Source of the DNA: Litorimonas sp963922935
Lineage (GTDB): Bacteria; Pseudomonadota; Alphaproteobacteria; Caulobacterales; Maricaulaceae
Assembly (NCBI GenBank): GCA_963922935.1
Contig: CAWUKE010000024.1
Coordinates: 1-18,637, forward strand
DNA: 18,637 nucleotides
Direction of reading: 5' to 3'
Of the stretch, positions 1-7,454 are shown piece after piece. The translations under genes and the position numbers were made by a program. Numbering within the stretch: position 1 is the stretch's first letter; each line of letters starts with the position of its first letter. A model generated the notes under the pieces. It had not been told where the DNA came from. It was given only the letters and a program-made list of their open reading frames with translations, and made no database searches.

Positions 1-1013
1 CGATCATCCTCGCGACCTGTCGCGCGCAAGTAACGCAGCGTATCCGCATCCACCGGGAAGAAGCCACAGGTCGCGCCATATTCCGGCGCCATATTGGCAA
101 TGGTCGCCACATCTTCGAGGCTGAGATTATCCAGGCCCTGGCCATAAAATTCGACAAATTTCCCAACCACGCCGCGTTCGCGCAGCATCTGCACGACGCG
201 CAGCACCAAATCGGTCGCCGTTGAGCCTTCGGGCAATTCGCCCGTCAGTTCAAACCCGATCACTTCAGGGATCAGCATGGATACCGGCTGGCCGAGCATG
301 GCCGCTTCGGCCTCAATTCCGCCGACGCCCCAGCCCAGCACGCCGATGCCATTGATCATGGTCGTATGGCTGTCTGTGCCCACCAACGTGTCGGGGAAGG
401 CGTAGGTCTTCTCGCCGTCCTCATCGCGAGTCCAAACCGTTTGCGCCAAATATTCAAGGTTCACTTGGTGGCAAATGCCTGTACCGGGCGGCACAACGGC
501 GAAATTATCAAACGCCGTTTGACCCCATTTCAGGAAATCATAGCGTTCGCCATTGCGTTCATATTCGCGCGCAACATTCTTTTCATAGCTGTCTTCCGTG
601 CCGAAATAATCGACCATGACCGAATGGTCGATCACGAGGTGAACCGGATTAAGCGGATTGATCTTTTCAGGATCCGAGCCCAGCGCCGCCATCGCGTCCC
701 GCATTGCCGCCAGATCGACAATCGCAGGCACGCCGGTAAAGTCCTGCATCAAAACCCGCGCGGGGCGGAAGGCAATTTCGTGGCTGGATGTGCGCGTTGT
801 CAGCCACTCGGCCATGGCTTGGATGTCTTCTTTTTTAACTGACACGCCGTCTTCAAAGCGCAAAAGATTTTCGAGCAGGATTTTCAGCGTTCGCGGCAGT
901 CGGGAAATTCCAGCAAGCCCGGCTTTTTCAGCCACGCTCAGATCAAAATAATGATAGGTCTTATCCCCAATGGTAAGAGTCCGCTCGCACTGAAAACTGT
1001 CTAAAGAAGCCAT
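1..1013 (-). CDS. acnA: Aconitate hydratase AcnA, N-terminal part (runs off the left edge)
   Basis: This is the first 337 residues of aconitase A, the TCA-cycle enzyme that isomerises citrate to isocitrate in the cytoplasm with a [4Fe-4S] cluster. The reading frame is open from the ATG at 1011-1013 to the window edge. It starts MASLDSFQCERTL and carries AcnA/IRP-type blocks: a LPRTLKILLENLLR stretch, VMQDFTGVPAIVDLAAMR-like text, a HLVIDHSVMVD block, PGTGICHQVNLEYLA, LVGTDSHTTMINGIGVLGWG and, near the edge, NMAPEYGATCGFFPVD. The three cluster-ligand cysteines of the family lie further downstream, outside the window, so they cannot be checked. The start is supported by a GTAGGA Shine-Dalgarno about 5-10 nt upstream. 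It is the last gene of a minus-strand run, 65 nt after a small hypothetical gene, and may have its own promoter in that gap. Confidence 0.96.
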   Translation of the reverse strand, partial: MASLDSFQCERTLTIGDKTYHYFDLSVAEKAGLAGISRLPRTLKILLENLLRFEDGVSVKKEDIQAMAEWLTTRTSSHEIAFRPARVLMQDFTGVPAIVDLAAMRDAMAALGSDPEKINPLNPVHLVIDHSVMVDYFGTEDSYEKNVAREYERNGERYDFLKWGQTAFDNFAVVPPGTGICHQVNLEYLAQTVWTRDEDGEKTYAFPDTLVGTDSHTTMINGIGVLGWGVGGIEAEAAMLGQPVSMLIPEVIGFELTGELPEGSTATDLVLRVVQMLRERGVVGKFVEFYGQGLDNLSLEDVATIANMAPEYGATCGFFPVDADTLRYLRATGREDD

Positions 1014-1078
1014 ATAAATCCTACGCCCCACGGTCGCTTTGGTTGCTGGGATTTATATGCAGGCTATGCGGTGTCTTT

Positions 1079-1363
1079 TCAACGCTTCGCGCGTTTTCCG
1101 AAAAATCGGCGGCGCTGATCCGGCACCTTCATAAAGGCGGCCCACGCCTCCTCCACGAGGCGCTTTCCCGCCCGCGCTTCTAGCAGCCACGCATTAAGCG
1201 CTTGGGCCTCGGCGTCAAAGGGTTCGTAAACACCATGCTTTTGCGCGGCGATCAATTGATAGAGATAGACGGCGTCCGCCGACGGCGCGCGGGTGTAATC
1301 ATCATCAATGTTAAGCGTTTCCAGCGCGCGAATAACGCGCGTGGGAAGCGGGGAAGCGGGCAT
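1079..1363 (-). CDS. Small hypothetical protein, 94 aa
   Basis: I do not recognise this protein. It is a 94-residue soluble, probably helical protein with no signal peptide or membrane segment. It begins MPASPLPTRVIRALETL, has an acidic DDD patch near residues 20-22, and ends in a very basic tail (QRRRFFGKRAKR). The ATG at 1361-1363 has a weak AGG about 9 nt upstream. It lies between ispZ and acnA on the same strand, 141 nt after ispZ and 65 nt before acnA. That placement and the protein-like composition favour it over the overlapping plus-strand frame at 1202-1480. Function unknown; the basic tail could bind nucleic acid, but that is only a guess. Confidence 0.55.
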   Translation of the reverse strand: MPASPLPTRVIRALETLNIDDDYTRAPSADAVYLYQLIAAQKHGVYEPFDAEAQALNAWLLEARAGKRLVEEAWAAFMKVPDQRRRFFGKRAKR

Positions 1364-1504
1364 GGGCTGCGCCTAACCTTGGGCCGAATCAATTCGGGGA
1401 AAATTCTCTGTTGGAATAGAGGTAGGAGCCAGACAGCAGATTTCCAGCGCGGCCCCAAATTAGGGTTACTATACCGTTAAACCCACAGAAAGCTCGGTCC
1501 CGGT

Positions 1505-2143
1505 TTACTCTTCCAACCCCTTCAACCCGCCATGCCGTTGAATGAACGGGATCTGCGCGAGCGTAAAAACAAGGGTGAGCGGTAAGAAACCAAACGTTTT
1601 GAAATTCACCCAAAACGCTTCCGTCTGTGTGCGCCAGACGACCTCGTTAATCGCGGCCACACAGAGGAAGAAAATCCCCCAACGTATGGCGAGCTGGTTC
1701 CAGGCGGCAGGCGAAAGCGTGAAGGCATCGCCGAGCAAGGTTTTCAGCACATTCTTCCTAAACACGACACCGCCTAAAACGCCCAAGCCCAAAAGCCCGT
1801 TCACGACGGTCGGGCGCATGAACAGGAACAGCTTATTATCGAAGAAAAAGGCGAGCGCTGTTGTGCCGACAATCAGGATCGTGGAGAGGATCAGAACAAA
1901 GGACAGCGTCCGATATTTCAGCCAACCAATCGTCAGGGCAATCACGGCCGCCACGGCAAAGATAGCCGCCGCGATAAATAAGGCTTCTTCCGGATTATCC
2001 CGCCGCAACCAATGAAAGGTCACGAAGAAAATCAGCAGCGGACCGAGATCCATCCAGACATGATTGTTGGGTTTGCTTGCCGCGGTCTGGGAATTTGGGG
2101 ACGCGCCCGCCTCTGTGGAGTCTGTCTCGCTCACAATCGCCAT
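1505..2143 (-). CDS. ispZ: Inner membrane-spanning protein YciB / septation protein A (IspZ family)
   Basis: This is a 212-residue multi-pass inner-membrane protein of the YciB/IspZ/intracellular septation A family, linked in other bacteria to envelope integrity and division. Family hallmarks are visible: a DLGPLLIFFVTF segment after a 30-residue polar N-terminal tail, WLKYR, the FFDNKLFLFMRPTVVN block, then the AWNQLAIRWGIFFLCVAAINEVVWRT segment and a WVNFKTFGFLPLTLVF segment. Five or six hydrophobic helices are apparent. The start ATG at 2141-2143 lies inside the 3' end of ubiE (13-nt overlap) with little Shine-Dalgarno, which suggests translational coupling to ubiE. In many alphaproteobacteria ispZ follows ftsY, so this place behind ubiE is not the one I would expect. 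The polar tail is longer than in E. coli YciB, where the DLGP segment starts almost at once. Confidence 0.93.
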   Translation of the reverse strand: MAIVSETDSTEAGASPNSQTAASKPNNHVWMDLGPLLIFFVTFHWLRRDNPEEALFIAAAIFAVAAVIALTIGWLKYRTLSFVLILSTILIVGTTALAFFFDNKLFLFMRPTVVNGLLGLGVLGGVVFRKNVLKTLLGDAFTLSPAAWNQLAIRWGIFFLCVAAINEVVWRTQTEAFWVNFKTFGFLPLTLVFTLAQIPFIQRHGGLKGLEE

Positions 2144-2904
2144 CCTGTATGAAAAGCCGTCACACCAGCCGCATAATTGTCATAGGACACGTGGGAAAAG
2201 CCCGCCGCTTCGATCATGGCTTTGAACTGATCCTGCTTGGGGAAGCGGCGAATACTTTCGACCAGATATTGGTAACTGTCGCGATCACCCACCACCATAT
2301 GCCCGAGGCGCGGCAAAACGTTGAAGCTATACAGATCATTGGCCGCGGCGATCATCGGTTCCGGCGGGGTTGAAAATTCCAACACGCCGAGCCGCCCGCC
2401 CGGTTTCAGCACGCGGTAAAACTCTTTCAACGCGGCCATCCGGTCGGTCACATTGCGAATGCCATAAGCAATCGTGACCGCATCGAACTGACAATCGTCG
2501 AAAGGCAGTTTTTCGGCATTGGCACAGACGCGGCTGAGATCCATCCCAGCGTCCTTCTGGGAATCAATCCCGGCCAGTAACATCTCCGCATTGATATCAA
2601 GAATGACCGCAGAGGCTGGATCGCCGCCCCGCCTGTCGCGGACTTTATCCGCCGCCTTGATGAAACGCCGGGCAATGTCACCCGTGCCGCCCGCCACATC
2701 GAGCAAGCGTTCCCCCGGTTGCGGGTTCAGCTTCGTCACCGCCAAGTCTTTCCAGACGCGGTGTAGCCCGCCCGTCATCAAATCGTTCATGCGGTCATAA
2801 TCGCGCGCAACAGAATCAAAAACCTGTTTCACCCGGCCTTGCTTTTCAGACGCGGGGACGTCTTCGAAGCCGAAGTCGATCGTATCAGACGGTTTGGTGC
2901 TCAC
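2131..2904 (-). CDS. ubiE: Demethylmenaquinone / 2-polyprenyl-6-methoxybenzoquinol C-methyltransferase UbiE
   Basis: This SAM-dependent class I methyltransferase carries out the C-methylation step of ubiquinone (and, where present, menaquinone) synthesis at the membrane. It has 257 residues, the usual family length. The first UbiE signature is at residues 36-51 (YDRMNDLMTGGLHRVW), the SAM-binding motif I at 68-76 (LDVAGGTGD), a conserved IAYGIRNV at 145-152, and the second UbiE signature at 164-178 (RVLKPGGRLGVLEFS). The start codon is GTG (2902-2904) with a modest AGG about 10 nt upstream. It leads an overlapping pair with ispZ. An 8-bp inverted repeat sits just upstream (2923-2947). In several alphaproteobacteria ubiE lies near the chromosome origin beside mutM and ubiB. 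Those partners are absent here, but a parS site in the same window fits an origin-proximal position. Confidence 0.97.
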   Translation of the reverse strand: MSTKPSDTIDFGFEDVPASEKQGRVKQVFDSVARDYDRMNDLMTGGLHRVWKDLAVTKLNPQPGERLLDVAGGTGDIARRFIKAADKVRDRRGGDPASAVILDINAEMLLAGIDSQKDAGMDLSRVCANAEKLPFDDCQFDAVTIAYGIRNVTDRMAALKEFYRVLKPGGRLGVLEFSTPPEPMIAAANDLYSFNVLPRLGHMVVGDRDSYQYLVESIRRFPKQDQFKAMIEAAGFSHVSYDNYAAGVTAFHTGWRL

Positions 2905-2922
2905 GGGTGGGACCTAGGCGGG

Positions 2923-2947
2923 GACGCACCCAATAACAAGGTGCGTC
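2923..2947. promoter_or_regulatory. 8-bp inverted repeat upstream of ubiE (operator or hairpin)
   Basis: GACGCACC (2923-2930) and GGTGCGTC (2940-2947) are perfect inverted repeats around a 9-nt loop, in the 85-nt gap between the LysR stop and the ubiE start. No T-run follows on the minus strand, so it is a poor intrinsic terminator. It could be an operator or a leader hairpin. The right arm overlaps a TTGACG (minus strand, 2944-2949) that lacks a convincing -10 partner. Confidence 0.4.
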
Positions 2948-2989
2948 AACTGTTGTGTCACGCATCAAATGCCAGCGGAGGCGTGCGGC

Positions 2990-4006
2990 CTATTCCGCAA
3001 CAATCGAGAGGTGGGTTTGGGCATCCCGTGCCGCGCGCTCATCTCGCAGGCTTGACGGCGTCGTCATGCCCGGACGTCCCGGTGAGAAGACACTTTCCCC
3101 GCCTTGGGTGAAGAACTTCTGATCCTGACGGAACGCTTCGACCAAATAGTCAAAGACGGCACGTATGCGAGCGGAGCGCTTCAAGTCCTGGTGCGCGACG
3201 AGGTAAAGCACTTCGGAATGTTCGCATTCTGGCATGACCCGTACCAAATGACGCTGCCGCGCGTCAGCCGCATTCAGGGGCAGCAAACCAATCCCGTAAC
3301 CTTGTTCCAGCCCTTCATAGAAGGCCCAGATCGAGTTGGACTTAAAGGTCACGCGCTTGGGCTCATGCATCATTTCGTCTGTGTCGTGATCCATGATCCA
3401 GAGCAGCTTGCCATCCATAATGGTCGCCATCACACCGTCATGATGGGACAGATCATCGAGGCTTTGCGGCATGCCTGCGCGCTCAATATATTCAGGGCTG
3501 GCAAACAGACCGAAAGACACGTCGGCGACTTTGCGGCCAATCAAGCTGTTTTGGTCCCCCGGACTTTTCCAGCGTAGCGCAATGTCGGCTTCGCGTTGAG
3601 CGAGGTTGAAGCTGCGAAATCCGATCCCGATATCAACCAGAATATCCGGATGTTCGGCTCGGAAGCGCTGCATCACACCCGGCAACCAGGCTGTCCCGAT
3701 CCCTTCAGACGCGGAGAGGCGGACGACGCCGGACAAGCTATCTTCGAGGGTCGCAGAGGACCGATCAATCGCTGCCGCCTCATCCTGCATCCGGCGGATA
3801 TGATCCAGCATGCTTTGGCCAAATGTCGTCGGGATCAACATGCCGTCTTGGCGCTTGAGCAGCGGTGTATTGAAATGATCTTCCAGCGCACGAATGCGGC
3901 GACCGACAGTAGGCTGGCTCATGCCGAGCGCTTTGCCAGCTGCCGTGAGGGAGCCAGCTTCTGCCACGGCGAGAAAAACAGGATAGTCAGACCAATTCGT
4001 ATTCAT
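2990..4006 (-). CDS. LysR-family transcriptional regulator
   Basis: This 338-residue LysR-type regulator has an N-terminal winged helix-turn-helix over roughly residues 1-65 (MNTNWSDYPVFLAVAEAGS, then the recognition region GMSQPTVGRRIRALE and LLKRQDGMLIPT). A periplasmic-binding-protein-like effector domain follows from about residue 90, including an LREADIALRW-like AQREADIALRW and the SIWAFYEGLEQGYGIGLLP block. I chose the ATG at 4004-4006 over the one at 4022-4024 because TAGGG lies upstream of the former and nothing lies upstream of the latter. A TTGACG at 4036-4041 (minus) with TATAGG at 4014-4019 would start transcription almost at this ATG. The effector is unknown; the divergent yaiI-dapD pair is the natural target candidate. 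The last 30-40 residues (from about SPGRPGMTTPSS) are a tail beyond the usual LysR end. Confidence 0.92.
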   Translation of the reverse strand: MNTNWSDYPVFLAVAEAGSLTAAGKALGMSQPTVGRRIRALEDHFNTPLLKRQDGMLIPTTFGQSMLDHIRRMQDEAAAIDRSSATLEDSLSGVVRLSASEGIGTAWLPGVMQRFRAEHPDILVDIGIGFRSFNLAQREADIALRWKSPGDQNSLIGRKVADVSFGLFASPEYIERAGMPQSLDDLSHHDGVMATIMDGKLLWIMDHDTDEMMHEPKRVTFKSNSIWAFYEGLEQGYGIGLLPLNAADARQRHLVRVMPECEHSEVLYLVAHQDLKRSARIRAVFDYLVEAFRQDQKFFTQGGESVFSPGRPGMTTPSSLRDERAARDAQTHLSIVAE

Positions 4007-4107
4007 GCCAAACCCTATAAACATGAATGAAAGTGCGTCAAGTCATGCGTTTATGAAGACTATACGACAGCTAGCTATTTTGCCGTAAGACGGGCAAAGC
4101 GCACCTG

Positions 4108-4563
4108 ATGAAGCAACACATCTATATCGATGGGGACGCCTGCCCCGTGCGGGAGGAGACCTACAAAGTCGCCCGACGGCATAATGTGCCCGTGACAGTT
4201 GTCGCCAATCAATGGTTCCGCACGCCGCCGGACGTGACCTTTCAGCGGGTCGATGATAGCTTTGACGCCGCCGATGATTGGATTGCCGAACAGGCGGGCC
4301 CAGATGCTGTGGTGATCACAGCGGACATCCTGCTTGCCGAACGCTGCTTGAAATCTGAGGCTCGAGTCCTCGCGCCAAATGGTAAGCCCATGACGCTGGA
4401 CACAATCGGCTCGCAGCTCGCCGTGCGCGCCATCATGGCAGACCTCAGAGACGGGGCCGAGCAGCCCAATGTGGGCGGCCCGCCCCCTTTTTCCGCGCGC
4501 GATCGATCACGGTTTTTAGAAGCGCTTCACCTGATGCTTGAAAAGGGCGCGTCACCCCCTTAA
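4108..4563 (+). CDS. YaiI/YqxD family protein (UPF0178, DUF188)
   Basis: This 151-residue protein matches the UPF0178/DUF188 family over its full length. It starts with the family hallmark MKQHIYIDGDACPVREE, has VVANQWFRTP, an acidic VDDSFDAADDWIAEQ block, VITADILLAERCL, a GQLA-like SQLAVRAIMADLR and the C-terminal PFSARDRSRFLEALH. The conserved early Asp pair and later acidic residues resemble PIN-like nuclease folds, which is inference; the biochemical role of the family is unknown to me. The ribosome site is weak, but the start is fixed by the conserved N-terminus. It is divergent from the LysR gene (101-nt gap) and only 11 nt ahead of dapD, so the two are probably co-transcribed. Confidence 0.95.
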   Translation: MKQHIYIDGDACPVREETYKVARRHNVPVTVVANQWFRTPPDVTFQRVDDSFDAADDWIAEQAGPDAVVITADILLAERCLKSEARVLAPNGKPMTLDTIGSQLAVRAIMADLRDGAEQPNVGGPPPFSARDRSRFLEALHLMLEKGASPP

Positions 4564-4574
4564 GCGCCCGCGCC

Positions 4575-5423
4575 ATGACCGACACAAAGACCCTCGAAAC
4601 GATCATCAATGCCGCATGGGAAGACCGCGCCTCCCTCTCGCCCGACACAAAAGGCAAAACTCGTGATGCTGTGGAGGCTGCGATAAGCGGTCTCGACCAA
4701 GGGACGTTCCGGGTCGCCTCAAAAGCCGGCAATAATGATTGGGTGGTTCACCAATGGCTAAAAAAGGCCGTGCTGCTCGGCTTTCGCCTCGAAGGCAATG
4801 CGATGATGACCGGCGGCCCCGCAAGACTAGGAATGGCTGGCGGTCACTTCTATGACAAGGTCCCCAGTAAGTTTGAAAACTGGTCTGAGGACGATTTCGC
4901 TAAAGCGGCCTTCCGCGTCGTCCCACCCGCCGCTGTCCGTCGCGGCAGTTACGTTGCGCCTAACGCCGTTCTGATGCCGTCCTATGTGAACATCGGCGCC
5001 TATGTCGGGTCAGGCACCATGGTCGACACGTGGGCGACTGTCGGGTCTTGCGCGCAAATTGGCGAGAACGTTCACCTGTCCGGCGGTGTTGGCATTGGCG
5101 GCGTGCTAGAACCCCTGCAAGCGAACCCGACGATTATTGAGGATAATTGCTTCATCGGCGCGCGGTCCGAAGTTGTCGAAGGCGTGATCGTGCGTGAAGG
5201 CGCGGTGCTTGCGATGGGCGTATTCCTTTCCCAATCCACGAAAATCTATAACCGCGCGACGGGCGAGATCACTTACGGCGAAGTCCCAGCCTATTCCGTT
5301 GTCGTGCCCGGCACATTACCATCTAAAGATGGGAGCCACAGCCTGGCCTGCGCGGTGATAGTGAAAACCGTCGACGCCAAAACCCGCGCCAAGACGGGCG
5401 TGAATGAGCTGCTGCGGGATTAG
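4575..5423 (+). CDS. dapD: 2,3,4,5-tetrahydropyridine-2,6-dicarboxylate N-succinyltransferase DapD
   Basis: DapD transfers a succinyl group from succinyl-CoA to tetrahydrodipicolinate in the succinylase branch of diaminopimelate/lysine synthesis in the cytoplasm. The protein is 282 residues (E. coli about 274). The N-terminal helical domain (about 1-115) includes WVVHQWLKKAVLLGFR at 56-71. It is followed by the left-handed parallel beta-helix with hexapeptide repeats at about 122-225: GSYVAPNAVLMPSYVNIGA, then VGSGTMVDTWATVGSCAQIG, HLSGGVGIGGVLEP and NCFIGARSEVVEG. The C-terminal region contains YSVVVPGTLPS. It follows yaiI by 11 nt. Its stop overlaps the stop of the convergent methyltransferase gene by 4 bases, leaving no room for a terminator between them. 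Confidence 0.98.
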   Translation: MTDTKTLETIINAAWEDRASLSPDTKGKTRDAVEAAISGLDQGTFRVASKAGNNDWVVHQWLKKAVLLGFRLEGNAMMTGGPARLGMAGGHFYDKVPSKFENWSEDDFAKAAFRVVPPAAVRRGSYVAPNAVLMPSYVNIGAYVGSGTMVDTWATVGSCAQIGENVHLSGGVGIGGVLEPLQANPTIIEDNCFIGARSEVVEGVIVREGAVLAMGVFLSQSTKIYNRATGEITYGEVPAYSVVVPGTLPSKDGSHSLACAVIVKTVDAKTRAKTGVNELLRD

Positions 5424-5923
5424 CGCACCGCCCAAGCCCGCTCTTCCGCGCTGATGCGGATGGTGAGGACCGCGGCGTTGAGCGCGCCGAAGATCGCGGC
5501 GACTTCCCATAAGCCGAGCACGAGGGGGGCGACCAAAATTTCCGCAATCACCAGCATATAGTTGGGATGCGGCACAAGGCCGAACGGGCCTTTGGTCACT
5601 TTCGTTTCATCAGGCAAAACGATGATCCGCGTGGTCCAGCGGCGGCCCAGCGTCGTCAGGATATAGACGCGTAAAACTTGCAGAACGGCATAAACGACGA
5701 GCCAACCCCAAATGACCTTTTGATCGTGGCCGAGCCACACCATGGCTAAAATCCAGAATGTGTGAACGGCCACGATGAGCGGATAGTGACCTGGACTGTG
5801 TTCTATCCCGCCTTGGGCCTTGAGGCGTTTGGTGTTGCGGTTCGCAATGGGAAGTTCGATCAGCCGTTCGGCGATAATATAGGCCAGAAAGAGGGCTGCA
5901 GTGATGTCGATCGAAACTATCAC
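5420..5923 (-). CDS. Isoprenylcysteine carboxyl methyltransferase (ICMT)-family membrane methyltransferase, BpsB/YpbQ-like
   Basis: This 167-residue membrane protein has four or so hydrophobic segments and the ICMT-family C-terminal SAM-binding region: LGRRWTTRIIVLP (92-104), GPFGLVPHPNYMLVIAE (112-128) and the terminal RISAEERAW (156-164). It has about the length of Bacillus YpbQ/BpsB, which O-methylates the alkylpyrones made by the neighbouring type III PKS BpsA. The start is GTG at 5921-5923, and its bases overlap the TGA stop of the photolyase-like gene (GTGA), a translational coupling arrangement. It is the last gene of a PKS - photolyase-like - methyltransferase operon. The best inference is methylation of a hydrophobic polyketide or phenol in the membrane. 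A prenyl-protein substrate is unlikely in a bacterium. Confidence 0.88.
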   Translation of the reverse strand: MIVSIDITAALFLAYIIAERLIELPIANRNTKRLKAQGGIEHSPGHYPLIVAVHTFWILAMVWLGHDQKVIWGWLVVYAVLQVLRVYILTTLGRRWTTRIIVLPDETKVTKGPFGLVPHPNYMLVIAEILVAPLVLGLWEVAAIFGALNAAVLTIRISAEERAWAVR

Positions 5924-7440
5924 GCGGCCGCGTCCTCATTGGCTTCAATCGTGAGCGAGCGCAGAAAAGCGGCCGCCTTATTCAAATGCGCTTCGCGCTT
6001 TTCCTCATTCATCCGTCGGGCTGTCGCGACCATCATCGCCCAGCGCGGGTTCTTAGCGAGTTCATCCGCGTGCTGCCAGATCCAGCGCCAATAAAGCCCG
6101 TCCCAAACTTCCGCCCACTCGCCGCTTTTGCCCCAGTGGCTCATCTTGGCGACATAGTTGGAGCCTGAAAAATAAGGCTTGGTTGTGATCTGTCCCCTGT
6201 CCGCGTTTTGACTCATCGCATAGGCATTTGTGACCATCACCCAATCATAGGCATCGACAAACATTTCCATGAACCAGCGATAGATCTCGTCAGGATCAAA
6301 TTCGCAGAGGAACATAAAGCCGCCGAGGAACATCAGCCGTTCAATATGATTGGCATAGCCGGTCTTGAGGACGCGCTTGATGATATCATCGATGGGGTCG
6401 ATCCCGGTTTCGCCCGTCCACCAGCTTTCCGGAATTTTGCGCGTATGGTTCCAGTGATTGGTCGTCCGCATCGAAACCCCGAGATCGTCATAAGTCGCGC
6501 GCATAAATTCCCGCCAGCCAATGATCTGGCGGATAAAGCCTTCGACCGAATTGATTGGCACATCATGGGTTTTGATATGCTCCAAGGTGACGTCAACGAT
6601 CTGCTGCGGGGTCAGCAAACCGATATTCAACATCGGTGTCAGCGCACTGTGCCAGAGCAAGCTTTTGCCTTCGACCACCGCGTCCTCATAGGGACCGAAT
6701 TGATCGAAGCGCTCTTTCAAAAACCGGCCGAGCCAGTCCGCCGCCGCCGCATGGGTCGTCGGCCAGTAGAGATCGTCCAGAGAACCATAATTATCCGGGA
6801 AGTCGTCTTGGATCGATTGGCGAACCTCTTCGGCAACCGTGTCCGCGCCGTAGGCCTTTAAGCGCGGCGCTTCGCCCAACATTTTCTTCGGGACCTTTTT
6901 GCGATTGTCCTCATCAAAACTCCACTGCCCGCCTTGGGGGTCATCGCCATCCATCAAAATGTCAAAGCGACGGCGCTGGAATTTATAAAACTCAGCCATG
7001 AACCAGCGTTTCTGATCAGTTCTCCAGTCTTCATTGGTCGACTTAAGATTCAGGAACATCGGCGTCGGCAGCAAAGTCAGATCAAAGCCGTTCTTCTCCG
7101 CATATTTTCGCAGGCGCTTTTCCAAAATGAAGTCGACGGGATCACAGGCGATCAGCGTTTTCACGCCGTCATCCGCCAAATCTTTGATCGCGGATTTCAG
7201 GACGATCTGACCCGCCGCATAACCCACAGAGCTAACGTCATACTTATCTTCGAGCGAGGCTTGGTACCGCGCCATACTCGTCCGGTGCAGCCAGAGCTTT
7301 TGCTTGTGAAAGCGCATCGGATATTGCGGATCGCCAAAGAAAAGCGAGTCTTCGATCAGCACCACTTGATCAGGGTTTTCTTTTAGGCCCGGATGGTCTT
7401 TAAAAAGCTGGTGCGGAAAAATCAGAAGCGCGCATGTCAT
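5920..7440 (-). CDS. Photolyase/cryptochrome-family protein of the FeS-BCP (PhrB-like, DPRP) group, lacking the Fe-S cysteines
   Basis: This 506-residue protein aligns by eye along the whole bacterial (6-4) photolyase/cryptochrome family of Agrobacterium PhrB (about 507 residues). The N-terminal Rossmann antenna domain begins MTCALLIFPHQLF. The C-terminal FAD-binding helical domain contains the WWTGETGID, GYANHIERLM (361-370), DAYDWVMVTNAYAMSQNAD and TTKPYFSGSNYVAKMSHW blocks. Family members bind FAD and usually a [4Fe-4S] cluster through four cysteines. Here the ligand sites read ETGIDPI (Pro349 for the first Cys) and HWGKSGEW (Gly437, Gly440 for CxxC). The whole protein has only Cys3, Cys99 and Cys379, so the canonical cluster cannot form. 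I chose the ATG at 7438-7440, 14 nt after the PKS stop, because the family begins there. A longer frame to 7509 lies inside the PKS gene. Its role (repair, light sensing or redox) cannot be told from sequence. Confidence 0.9.
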   Translation of the reverse strand: MTCALLIFPHQLFKDHPGLKENPDQVVLIEDSLFFGDPQYPMRFHKQKLWLHRTSMARYQASLEDKYDVSSVGYAAGQIVLKSAIKDLADDGVKTLIACDPVDFILEKRLRKYAEKNGFDLTLLPTPMFLNLKSTNEDWRTDQKRWFMAEFYKFQRRRFDILMDGDDPQGGQWSFDEDNRKKVPKKMLGEAPRLKAYGADTVAEEVRQSIQDDFPDNYGSLDDLYWPTTHAAAADWLGRFLKERFDQFGPYEDAVVEGKSLLWHSALTPMLNIGLLTPQQIVDVTLEHIKTHDVPINSVEGFIRQIIGWREFMRATYDDLGVSMRTTNHWNHTRKIPESWWTGETGIDPIDDIIKRVLKTGYANHIERLMFLGGFMFLCEFDPDEIYRWFMEMFVDAYDWVMVTNAYAMSQNADRGQITTKPYFSGSNYVAKMSHWGKSGEWAEVWDGLYWRWIWQHADELAKNPRWAMMVATARRMNEEKREAHLNKAAAFLRSLTIEANEDAAA

Positions 7441-7454
7441 AGAGACAATACGAA

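Noticed and set aside
1384..1397. CCGAATCAATTCGG inverted repeat in the ispZ-hypothetical gap as a terminator
   Set aside because: The loop is only 2 nt and no T-run follows on the minus strand. It is not a convincing terminator or a recognised operator.
2188..2193. CACGTG core as a second parS
   Set aside because: Its flanks (GGA/GGA) do not give GTTTCACGTGAAAC. The same holds for CACGTG at 5027-5032, which is also inside dapD.
4007..4107. Specific LysR box between the LysR gene and yaiI
   Set aside because: T-N11-A patterns are too loose to call, and no extended dyad was seen in this gap.
6208..6861. 217-codon plus-strand frame inside the photolyase-like gene
   Set aside because: It is antisense to a gene with clear full-length homology, and its translation shows no family features.
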